Source: an uncultured Eubacteriales bacterium
Lineage (GTDB): Bacteria; Bacillota; Clostridia; Oscillospirales; Acutalibacteraceae
Assembly: GCA_900317795.1 (NCBI GenBank)
Contig: ONIF01000280.1
Coordinates: 1-7,133, forward strand
DNA length: 7,133 bases
Direction: 5' to 3'
A model generated the notes under the pieces. It made no database searches and had not been told where the DNA came from. It saw only the letters and a program-made list of their open reading frames with translations. A program made the position numbers and the translations under genes. This document shows, piece by piece, positions 1 to 4,933 of the stretch; positions within the stretch are counted from its first letter, which is position 1; each line of letters starts with the position of its first letter.

Positions 1-5
1 TGACA

Positions 6-572
6 TTGGAAAAAATTAAACTTAAATTGATAATAATTGCTCTTGCCGCCTCTTTGCTTACGTTTCTTTCACAAGGCTCTCTTGCTTACTATTCAACTGC
101 CGGTACTGCCGAAAATGTCGTTACCTCCGGAAATGTAAAGCTTATGATACACGAAACTACCGACCAAGGTACGGAATTTCCAAAAGAGGGCGTTTATATC
201 GTTCCGGGAGATATTGTCAGCAAGGAAGTGCATATTGAAAATATATGCGAACACCCGTTCTATCTGCGTGTAAAGATGGTTTACGGGGTAAATTCGGAGG
301 AGCTTTCATCGGAGGACTGCTTTAAGCTGAATATAAACGAAAAATACTGGAAATACAGTGACGGGTGGTATTACTATCAAGGAATATTGCAGCCTGCCGA
401 AATGTCGCCCGAAGTGTTCTCTCACGTGGAAATAGTCGGCTCAAAAGTTGATAACAGGTATATCGGCAAAACGCTTACTATGACAGTAAAGGCTCAGGGC
501 GTTCAAAGTGAAAACAATCCTGTTAAAGACGGTCATTATGAACTTGTCGGGGGCTGGCCTCGGGAGGATTGA
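6..572 (+). CDS. TasA/camelysin-like exported protein with SipW-type signal sequence
   Basis: This is probably a small secreted surface protein of the TasA/CalY (camelysin) type, which in Bacillus is cut by the dedicated signal peptidase SipW and assembles into extracellular fibres. Seen: basic N-terminus (EKIKLK), hydrophobic helix at about residues 8-27, then LAYYSTAGTAENVVTSGNVK at 26-45, which matches the SipW-cognate signal pattern of an aromatic pair after the helix and a following beta-strand. A PGD motif (67-69) begins a strand ending in an Asn (79), as in the neighbouring proteins. The rest looks like a beta-rich domain with two cysteines (81 and one near 105). The TTG at 6 is the first start inside the window, but the frame is open to the left edge and bases 1-2 (TG) could complete an ATG at position 0, giving MTLEK. 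Any ribosome binding site is outside the window. It ends 4 bases before the next gene, so it is probably cotranscribed with it. The exact function is inferred. Confidence 0.75.
   Translation: MEKIKLKLIIIALAASLLTFLSQGSLAYYSTAGTAENVVTSGNVKLMIHETTDQGTEFPKEGVYIVPGDIVSKEVHIENICEHPFYLRVKMVYGVNSEELSSEDCFKLNINEKYWKYSDGWYYYQGILQPAEMSPEVFSHVEIVGSKVDNRYIGKTLTMTVKAQGVQSENNPVKDGHYELVGGWPRED
562..567 (+). promoter_or_regulatory. Ribosome binding site deciding the start of the second gene
   Basis: GGGAGG sits 9 bases before the ATG at 577 and inside the last codons of the preceding gene. It selects this ATG over the in-frame upstream ATG at 508, which would overlap the first gene by 65 bases and would bury the signal peptide behind 23 extra residues. 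Confidence 0.8.
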
Positions 573-576
573 TAAA

Positions 577-1278
577 ATGAAAAAAATTATGTTTTTTGTG
601 ATTTTTATAATAAGTTTGATGAGTACATCTCTTGTATGCCGTGCAGCTGACGGAAATGTTACTTATAGCGGAAATGCGGGAGAGTTTATATTTTCACCCG
701 GAACGGAGCATTCACCGACAGATTTATTTGATAATTTCAAGAATGTGATGCCGGGCGATACAATCTCTCAGAAAATAACCGTGAAAAACAATGCTGACGG
801 CAATGTGAAAGCGGAAATATTTTTAAGGTCGTTTGGTGCCGATGAGAAGTCCGAAGATTTTCTTTCCAAGCTCAGAATGTATGTGAAAAAGTCAGACGGC
901 AGTTATATTTTCGGTGACAGTGCAGAAAAGCCTTTTGCACTTGACAAGCCTGTAAGTCTTGGGGTATTTCTTTCGGGCGAAACAACCGATATTGAAGTGA
1001 TACTTGAAGTGCCTTTTGAACTTGATAACAGTTATTCTTCAAGCATAGGAAAAATAAAATGGGAATTCAGCGTGCGTGAGATGAAAAATATACAGGTGTC
1101 AAATGAGCCGTCAAGCAGTCGGGCAAGCGGTGGAAACAGCTACGACAGCCGAACAGGCTCGGAAGCCGGAAATCCTGTTTTTACGGGTGACGGGCAGGCT
1201 TATTTGATATATATTCTTATAATGGCAGTTTCACTGCTTACTGTTATGTTTTCCGTGAAGAAAAATACCGGAAAGTAA
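577..1278 (+). CDS. Secreted, C-terminally anchored surface protein of the SipW/TasA cluster
   Basis: A 233-residue predicted cell-surface protein. Seen: a classical signal peptide (MKK then a hydrophobic stretch to about residue 20, probable cut near A23/A24 in CRAAD), a beta-rich domain with MPGDTISQKITVKNN (58-72), a low-complexity Ser/Gly/Asn linker at about 175-197, then GNPVFTGDGQ (198-207), a hydrophobic helix (208-227) and a KK tail. That end is laid out like a sortase sorting signal (motif, helix, positive tail), but the motif is not a clean LPXTG; it resembles PxTGD with one residue inserted. Similar proteins, often ending in PKTGD, occur in SipW clusters of Clostridia as far as I recall. 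It may be wall-linked by a sortase or only membrane-anchored. It lies 4 bases after the first gene and 22 before the third, so it is one operon with them. It is the only one of the four without a SipW-like signal. Confidence 0.75.
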   Translation: MKKIMFFVIFIISLMSTSLVCRAADGNVTYSGNAGEFIFSPGTEHSPTDLFDNFKNVMPGDTISQKITVKNNADGNVKAEIFLRSFGADEKSEDFLSKLRMYVKKSDGSYIFGDSAEKPFALDKPVSLGVFLSGETTDIEVILEVPFELDNSYSSSIGKIKWEFSVREMKNIQVSNEPSSSRASGGNSYDSRTGSEAGNPVFTGDGQAYLIYILIMAVSLLTVMFSVKKNTGK

Positions 1279-1288
1279 AATTTTCTTT

Positions 1289-1294
1289 GGAGGG
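1289..1294 (+). promoter_or_regulatory. Ribosome binding site supporting a GTG start
   Basis: GGAGGG lies 6 bases before the GTG at 1301. No ATG is available in this frame before the signal sequence, so this site fixes the non-ATG start. Confidence 0.75.
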
Positions 1295-1300
1295 CTTAGT

Positions 1301-1951
1301 GTGGGAAAAGATACTGTAAAATATAAAAAAATTGCATTGGCTCTCAGCTTATGTTTAATCATTGTATGGATTGCACTCGGTACAAGTGCTTCGCTTGCGT
1401 GGTTCACGGATACCAGCCCCACGCTGAGAAATATTTTTCATATACAAAATTTTGACCTTGTTGTATCTCACAGGCTTGATGACGGCACTTATGAAGAACT
1501 TGACGGACAAACACAAGTATTCAGTGATGAGGCACTTTATGAACCGGGATATGTGCAGGTGGTTTATCTTAAAGTTGAGAACAGGGGCGACGGTGCTTTT
1601 GACTATAAAACTGCCGTCAATGTGACGGGCTATACAACAGCGACAAATGTATTTGGAAATACTTTCAATTTGCAGGAATATTTAAAATTCGGTCTTGTTT
1701 CAGCCGATACGGAAAGCGAACTTCAAGCGAAACTTGCTGAAAGGGAGCTTGCAAAAGAAAAGTCTGTTATGCCTTTGAACGACTATTCAACGGATATTTC
1801 AAGGCTTGGAGCAGGTGAAACGGATTATATGGCACTTATCGTAAGAATGCCCGAAGAAGTCGGAAATGAAGCAAACTATCGTCTTGATACCATACCGAAA
1901 GTGGAACTCGGAATTATAGTGACTGCAAATCAGATAACAGACAACGGCTGA
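1301..1951 (+). CDS. TasA-like exported protein with SipW-type signal sequence
   Basis: A 216-residue exported protein with the clearest SipW-cognate signal of the cluster. Residues 11-29 form the hydrophobic helix, followed by SASLAWFTDTS (29-39), very like the A-[FWY]-[FS]-[ST]-D junction at which SipW substrates are processed in Bacillus. The mature part begins with alternating polar and hydrophobic residues typical of a beta-sandwich. It carries EPGYVQVVYLKVEN (81-94), which parallels the PGD...N strand of the first two proteins, then a charged helical stretch (about 138-158, rich in Glu/Lys/Leu) that the others lack. It ends QITDNG with no anchor, so it is predicted to be released or to polymerise. 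It starts at GTG behind a strong ribosome binding site and sits in the same operon. It is plausibly a fibre subunit; this is family knowledge plus inference, with no enzyme motif visible. Confidence 0.75.
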   Translation: MGKDTVKYKKIALALSLCLIIVWIALGTSASLAWFTDTSPTLRNIFHIQNFDLVVSHRLDDGTYEELDGQTQVFSDEALYEPGYVQVVYLKVENRGDGAFDYKTAVNVTGYTTATNVFGNTFNLQEYLKFGLVSADTESELQAKLAERELAKEKSVMPLNDYSTDISRLGAGETDYMALIVRMPEEVGNEANYRLDTIPKVELGIIVTANQITDNG

Positions 1952-1960
1952 TAAGTTATA

Positions 1961-1988
1961 TTGATTTTTATTTGACAAATGATATAAT
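1961..1988 (+). promoter_or_regulatory. Possible promoter of the fourth exported-protein gene
   Basis: TTGATT at 1961-1966 and a perfect TATAAT at 1983-1988 are separated by 16 bases in the 55-base gap before the fourth gene. Transcription would start near 1995, almost on the ribosome binding site, giving a very short leader, so this may be a secondary or non-functional match. The TTGACA at 1972-1977 is only 5 bases from the TATAAT and cannot be its partner. Confidence 0.3.
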
Positions 1989-1993
1989 AAAAA

Positions 1994-2000
1994 GGGGTGA
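1994..2000 (+). promoter_or_regulatory. Ribosome binding site for a GTG start
   Basis: The run AAAGGGGTGA (1991-2000) is close to the full anti-16S consensus AAGGAGGTGA and lies 6 bases before the GTG at 2007. It supports that start, which places a short basic cytoplasmic segment ahead of the membrane helix. Confidence 0.7.
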
Positions 2001-2006
2001 CGTGCA

Positions 2007-2582
2007 GTGAAAGCGTTTTATGATAAATTTTACAGGATATATGACGATAAAAAAATAAGTGATACTGTTATCATATTCCGAATTATCGTAACGGTAATTA
2101 TAATATTAAGCTGTCTTGCCGTCATGACTTTTGCAGGATATGCATATTACGAATATGACTTGATGATTAAAGTAAATACAATACAGTCAGCGACTTTTGA
2201 AGTAAATGTTACTGTTGCCGATAATGAAAACAACCCCGTTGAAATGGAAAAAAGAAATGGTTACTATATACCAAAATCAGATTATTTGACAAAAGATAAT
2301 GAATATACCGTTACGATTTCGAGAACGGAAAATTCAAGTGCCGAAACAGGTTATTGCCGTGTAAGGTTATTTAAAGGCAATAATGAAAGTATATTTTATA
2401 CAATTCAGCTTGATGCAGACACCCCTACGCAAGAAGTAACTTTTACTGTAAATCCCTCAGAGGACTTCAAATTTCAAATAACTCCAAACTGGGGCACATC
2501 TTCATGCTGGGCAGAGGGAAATTTTTCCGATTGTATAACCAACGGAAAAATAATCAATTTCCCCGAAAACCCGACACCTTAA
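2007..2582 (+). CDS. Membrane-linked exported protein, divergent member of the SipW/TasA cluster
   Basis: A 191-residue protein whose first 20 residues are polar and cytoplasmic, followed by a long hydrophobic helix (about 21-46) and the stretch AGYAYYEYDLMIKVNTIQSA (43-62). This resembles a SipW-type signal junction but lacks the Ser/Thr-Asp of the better examples, so it may be processed poorly or stay as a membrane anchor. The exported part is predicted beta-rich, with repeated Val/Thr strands, and has three cysteines (117, 167, 176). C167 and C176, in SSCWAEGNFSDC, could form a disulfide in the extracellular space. It ends in a Pro-rich tail. It follows the third gene by 55 bases, has a possible promoter of its own, and is closed by the terminator at 2605-2646. 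I recognise no specific family, and its role as an accessory or anchoring subunit of the same surface structure is inferred from position and signal type. Confidence 0.65.
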   Translation: MKAFYDKFYRIYDDKKISDTVIIFRIIVTVIIILSCLAVMTFAGYAYYEYDLMIKVNTIQSATFEVNVTVADNENNPVEMEKRNGYYIPKSDYLTKDNEYTVTISRTENSSAETGYCRVRLFKGNNESIFYTIQLDADTPTQEVTFTVNPSEDFKFQITPNWGTSSCWAEGNFSDCITNGKIINFPENPTP

Positions 2583-2604
2583 ATAATATTCTTTTAAAGA
2601 AACT

Positions 2605-2646
2605 TCGCTGTATGACGTTCTGAGAGCCTCATACAGCGATTTTTTT
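2605..2646 (+). terminator. Intrinsic terminator of the exported-protein operon
   Basis: An 11-base-pair perfect stem (TCGCTGTATGA at 2605-2615 with TCATACAGCGA at 2629-2639), a 13-base loop and seven T residues (2640-2646), 22 bases after the stop of the fourth gene. This is a textbook Rho-independent terminator in the plus direction. Confidence 0.92.
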
Positions 2647-2774
2647 GCAGGGGTATAAAATTTACTCCCGAGCCGTTTAAATGCCCGTGAGAGCGTTCTG
2701 AGCGAAATCTTGAGGCATTCAAATGTGTATTGCAAATCAATCGGAAAAAATGGTCGTCTAATTTGATATGAAAT

Positions 2775-2809
2775 AAACCGCCCGAATTTTAATTTTTCAA
2801 GCGGTTTTT
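2775..2809 (+). terminator. Second hairpin with T-run, possibly acting in both directions
   Basis: AAACCGC (2775-2781) pairs with GCGGTTT (2801-2807) around a 19-base AT-rich loop that can add a short GAA/TTC pairing. T residues run 2805-2809. In the minus direction the stem is followed by the weaker TTTATTT, so it may also stop transcripts from parAB, whose stop codon lies about 185 bases away. It is weaker than the terminator at 2605. Confidence 0.5.
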
Positions 2810-2908
2810 GATATTATTTTAAATATGTTTATTTTAATACTGATTGGCAAGCTGATATGAACCGATATTTTTTGATAGTTATAGTAAACGTCACTGAAAA
2901 TTTCCTTT

Positions 2909-2973
2909 TGTCATTCTGAGGAACGAAGTGACGAAGAATCTTTCAAAGATTCCTCGCTTCGCTCGGAATGACA
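2909..2973. repeat. Long imperfect palindrome, dispersed intergenic repeat type
   Basis: TGTCATTCTGAG (2909-2920) pairs with CTCGGAATGACA (2962-2973), 12 positions with one G-T, and an inner arm GAATCTTT pairs with AAAGATTC around the tip. The middle of the left arm carries about six more bases than the right. The consensus (GTCATTCTGAG...GAAGAATCT) is one I recognise as a widespread intergenic palindrome in many unrelated bacteria. No T-run follows on either strand, so it is not a standard terminator. It lies 21 bases beyond the end of parB, where it could shield the 3' end of that mRNA. Confidence 0.7.
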
Positions 2974-2993
2974 TATTTACTAAAAAAATCAAT

Positions 2994-3875
2994 TTAATTG
3001 AAATACATTTTCAAAGCCTGTTCAACCACAAGTGCTATTTCCTTTGAATTCATTCCGCTGAAATATCTCTCATATACTTCGGAATCTATCTTGATACTTT
3101 TTGTATCGGACTTCTTATTTGAGAGAATTTCCTTTACAGGCTTTTCGGGAGATTCTTTTCTTAATTCCCTTGCAGTCTTTTCACTTATTTTTTTCAAAAT
3201 CATGCCCGTGTCAAAGTCTGTATTTGCCTTGTATAATTCCTCCTGCCTGTCTTGGCTCAGATATGACAGCTCAACTCCCGCCCTTACCGACAAATCTCCG
3301 TTATCCACCCACGACTTTATACCGTCATAAAGTTTATCTATCCTAAGAAGTCTTGCAACCGTATTCCTGCTTAAATTGTATTCCTCACCGACTTTTTCTC
3401 TTGAATTATGCTTTTTTTCGGAAAGCTTTCCTTCGAGTGCCATAAGTTCATTGATAATATCTGTACGTTTTCCCTGGGAAAATATACTCTCATAGCGTGA
3501 AGACAATATTTTTGCCTGCTCGGAGGGCTTTAATTCACCGAAACCTCTTTGAATGAGATTGCTTTCTATCACATATATTTCGGCTTCTTCCTCCGTAAGA
3601 TGTTCTTTTATGACTGCCGGCACAAAGTCCTTTCCTGCTATTATTGACGCATTCCAACGGTTGTGACCGATAAGTATTTCATATTTATCGTTAAACGGCT
3701 GAACTACTATCGGTGTCATTACTCCGTTTGCTTTGATACTCTCAACCATGTCATCAAGTCTTTCACCCTCGTAAAGAGTAAAATTGTGGTTATGATACGG
3801 TACAAGCATATCAACAGGAATTTGCTTTACTTGATTTTCCTGTGAAAGCATGGCAGAAAAATTGAATTGTGTCAT
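2994..3875 (-). CDS. parB: ParB/Spo0J/RepB-family partition protein with variant ParB box
   Basis: A 293-residue ParB-like DNA-binding protein that would load on a centromere site and stimulate the ATPase of its partner ParA. Seen in order: N-terminal ParB domain beginning KQIPVDMLVPYHNH (17-30), LDDMVESIKANGVMTPIVV (40-58), the ParB box GHNRWNAS (70-77), second motif ESNLIQRGFGELKPSEQA (104-121), a helix-turn-helix REKVGEEYNLSRNTVARLL (159-177), and a C-terminal region ending KIDSEVYERYF...VVEQALKMYFN that probably dimerises. The box reads GHNRWNA instead of the usual GERRxRA of chromosomal Spo0J; this form fits ParB proteins that I associate with Clostridia accessory and integrative elements. 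The ATG overlaps the end of parA as ATGA (3872-3875), with AAGGA at 3886-3890 as ribosome binding site, so translation is probably coupled. No canonical parS (TGTTTCACGTGAAACA) is seen in the window. Confidence 0.88.
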   Translation of the reverse strand: MTQFNFSAMLSQENQVKQIPVDMLVPYHNHNFTLYEGERLDDMVESIKANGVMTPIVVQPFNDKYEILIGHNRWNASIIAGKDFVPAVIKEHLTEEEAEIYVIESNLIQRGFGELKPSEQAKILSSRYESIFSQGKRTDIINELMALEGKLSEKKHNSREKVGEEYNLSRNTVARLLRIDKLYDGIKSWVDNGDLSVRAGVELSYLSQDRQEELYKANTDFDTGMILKKISEKTARELRKESPEKPVKEILSNKKSDTKSIKIDSEVYERYFSGMNSKEIALVVEQALKMYFN

Positions 3876-4660
3876 TTCTTTTCTATCCTTTCCGTTATCT
3901 CTGAGGCTAATGCCTTATATTCCTCGCCAAGCCTGTTTTTATAAATGCAAAGACTTTTATGTTTAGCTGTACTTTCAACGGCTTCCGTGGCTCTGTGAAT
4001 GACTGTATTAAAAAGTTTTTCATTATAGTTTTCTCTAAGCTGTTCAACAATGCGTCTGCTTGCATTGGTATTATCTACCATTGTCGGCAGAACTCCTATT
4101 ATCTCCAAATCGGGCTTTAAAGTTTCTTTTACCTGCTCAAATATATTATTGAGCATACCAAGCCCGTCAAATGCAAATTTTTGTGCCTGAACGGGAATGA
4201 TAACTCCGTTGCTGGCAACAAGTGCATTCATCAGCAATACACCAAGCGACGGCAGGCAGTCTATTATTATATAATCATAATCTTCCACTATATCCTTTGA
4301 AAGCATTCTTTTCAGAACGGTTTCCCTTGAAATAACGCCTGCTAAATAACAATCCGCATTTGCAAGATTTATATCAGACGGAATGAAATCAATGTCATTT
4401 ACTTCGTTATGCCTGATATACTGCTTGACATCTTCAAGTTTCTTCATCTGTCCTATTGCCGTCATCATAAGATGACTTATCGTCGGTTTCTCGTCAAAGG
4501 TGCGGTCAAAGTCAAGATACGTTGAAAGGTTTGCCTGCGGGTCAAGGTCTATGAGCAGAACCCTTTTTCCTGCAAGCCTGAGTGCTACGCCTACATTCAT
4601 GGCAGTTGTCGTTTTTCCCACTCCGCCTTTTTGATTTGCAACGGAAATTATTTTATACAT
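3872..4660 (-). CDS. parA: ParA/Soj-family partition ATPase
   Basis: A 262-residue ATPase of the ParA/MinD group that binds DNA non-specifically in the ATP form and moves ParB-bound DNA during segregation; cytoplasmic, nucleoid-associated. Seen: start MYKIISVANQ, deviant Walker A motif KGGVGKTT (11-18) with both lysines, LLIDLDPQANLS (35-46), and Walker B region YIIIDCLPSLG (130-140) with Asp134 and the family NAL following. Its length matches Soj-type ParA proteins without an N-terminal helix-turn-helix, so autoregulation, if any, would fall to ParB. The start is fixed by GGAGGAG 5 bases upstream and a promoter at 4687-4716. It is the first gene of a two-gene operon with parB. There is no replication protein, integrase or oriC-linked gene beside it, so it is not obviously the main chromosomal soj-spo0J; whether it serves a chromosome or an element remnant is open. 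Confidence 0.92.
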   Translation of the reverse strand: MYKIISVANQKGGVGKTTTAMNVGVALRLAGKRVLLIDLDPQANLSTYLDFDRTFDEKPTISHLMMTAIGQMKKLEDVKQYIRHNEVNDIDFIPSDINLANADCYLAGVISRETVLKRMLSKDIVEDYDYIIIDCLPSLGVLLMNALVASNGVIIPVQAQKFAFDGLGMLNNIFEQVKETLKPDLEIIGVLPTMVDNTNASRRIVEQLRENYNEKLFNTVIHRATEAVESTAKHKSLCIYKNRLGEEYKALASEITERIEKK

Positions 4661-4665
4661 AAATT

Positions 4666-4672
4666 CTCCTCC
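4666..4672 (-). promoter_or_regulatory. Ribosome binding site of parA
   Basis: On the minus strand GGAGGAG precedes the ATG at 4660 by 5 bases, a strong site that fixes the start of parA. Confidence 0.85.
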
Positions 4673-4686
4673 AAAGTTTTTTTATT

Positions 4687-4716
4687 ATTATATATAATTT
4701 CAAAGCATATTTTCAA
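4687..4716 (-). promoter_or_regulatory. Promoter of parAB
   Basis: On the minus strand TTGAAA (4716-4711) and TATAAT (4692-4687) are 18 bases apart in an AT-rich stretch; 5 of 6 and 6 of 6 positions match the housekeeping consensus. The transcript would start near 4680 with a leader of about 20 bases. The duplicated palindromes begin only a few bases upstream of the -35 element, well placed for an operator or upstream binding site. Confidence 0.65.
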
Positions 4717-4721
4717 GGGTA

Positions 4722-4789
4722 ATTTTGAAGATTGTCCTTAACTTTTGCCCCGATGGGGCAGAAGTTAAAATCGGGGTATATTTCTGTAA
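4722..4789. repeat. Palindromic repeat unit, copy 1
   Basis: The core is 4738-4776. Its two arms, TTAACTTTTGCCCC (4738-4751) and GGGGCAGAAGTTAA (4755-4768), pair around the loop GAT with one G-T pair, followed by an asymmetric tail AATCGGGG. The core is identical to copy 2 except for one fewer A in the tail. The flanks also match copy 2: 11 of 16 positions on the left (4722-4737) and 9 of 12 on the right (4778-4789). No T-run follows the hairpin on either strand, so it is not a standard terminator. Confidence 0.8.
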
Positions 4790-4794
4790 GAGCA

Positions 4795-4864
4795 AATTTA
4801 AAGCTTATCTTTAACTTTTGCCCCGATGGGGCAGAAGTTAAAAATCGGGGACACATTCCTATAA
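4795..4864. repeat. Palindromic repeat unit, copy 2
   Basis: The core is 4811-4850, starting 73 bases after the core of copy 1 and in the same orientation. It has the same 14-pair palindrome with a GAT loop and a tail with five A residues before TCGGGG. The left flank 4795-4810 and right flank 4853-4864 correspond to those of copy 1. The three differences in the right flank are all transitions. It lies between the terminator of the downstream-facing fusion gene and the parAB promoter. Confidence 0.8.
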
Positions 4865-4881
4865 ACATTTCATGCATAGAT

Positions 4882-4912
4882 AAAAGCGACAAGTTCTAAA
4901 CCTGTCGCTTTT
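4882..4912 (-). terminator. Hairpin terminator of the gltD-dapL fusion gene
   Basis: AAAAGCGACA (4882-4891) and TGTCGCTTTT (4903-4912) form a 10-base-pair perfect stem around an 11-base loop, 21 bases past the stop codon of the fusion gene. Read on the minus strand, the stem ends in TTTT followed by ATCTA, a short but acceptable U-tract. The A-rich opposite arm also gives TTTT on the plus strand, so it could work both ways. Confidence 0.75.
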
Positions 4913-4933
4913 GTCGGTTGTGTAAGTTTTCAG

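Larger units (their letters stand above)
2583..2993. other. Gap of 411 bases between convergent genes
   Basis: No convincing protein gene is present. The gap holds the operon terminator (2605-2646), an unexplained segment (2647-2774) with an imperfect stem AATGCC/GGCATT around 2682-2720, a second terminator-like hairpin (2775-2809), an AT-rich stretch with nothing recognisable (2810-2908) and a 65-base palindromic repeat (2909-2973). The short minus-strand reading frame from 2735 starts at TTG without a ribosome binding site and runs through the terminator into the preceding gene, so it is not called. Confidence 0.6.

Noticed and set aside
423..428. CACGTG core as a possible parS site (also at 6460-6465 and 7069-7074)
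   Set aside because: Only the central six bases match; the flanking GTTT/AAAC arms of parS are not present, and all three lie inside coding sequence.
508..576. Longer N-terminus for the second exported protein
   Set aside because: It would overlap the first gene and hide a typical MKK signal peptide; the GGGAGG site is placed for the ATG at 577.
1972..1988. TTGACA plus TATAAT as a consensus promoter
   Set aside because: The two hexamers are only 5 bases apart, far too close to act as a -35/-10 pair.
2502..2735. Minus-strand 77-codon reading frame
   Set aside because: It begins at TTG without a ribosome binding site, reads through the terminator stem and overlaps the 3' end of the plus-strand gene; the protein shows no recognisable feature.
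4738..4776. Palindrome as a transcription terminator
   Set aside because: Neither strand has a T-run after the stem, and a separate good hairpin terminator for the fusion gene lies at 4882-4912.
4738..4850. Two-repeat CRISPR array (39-40 base palindromic repeats with a 34-base spacer)
   Set aside because: There are only two units, the repeats differ by an indel, the supposed spacer and outer flanks are similar to each other (a tandem duplication), and there are no cas genes.
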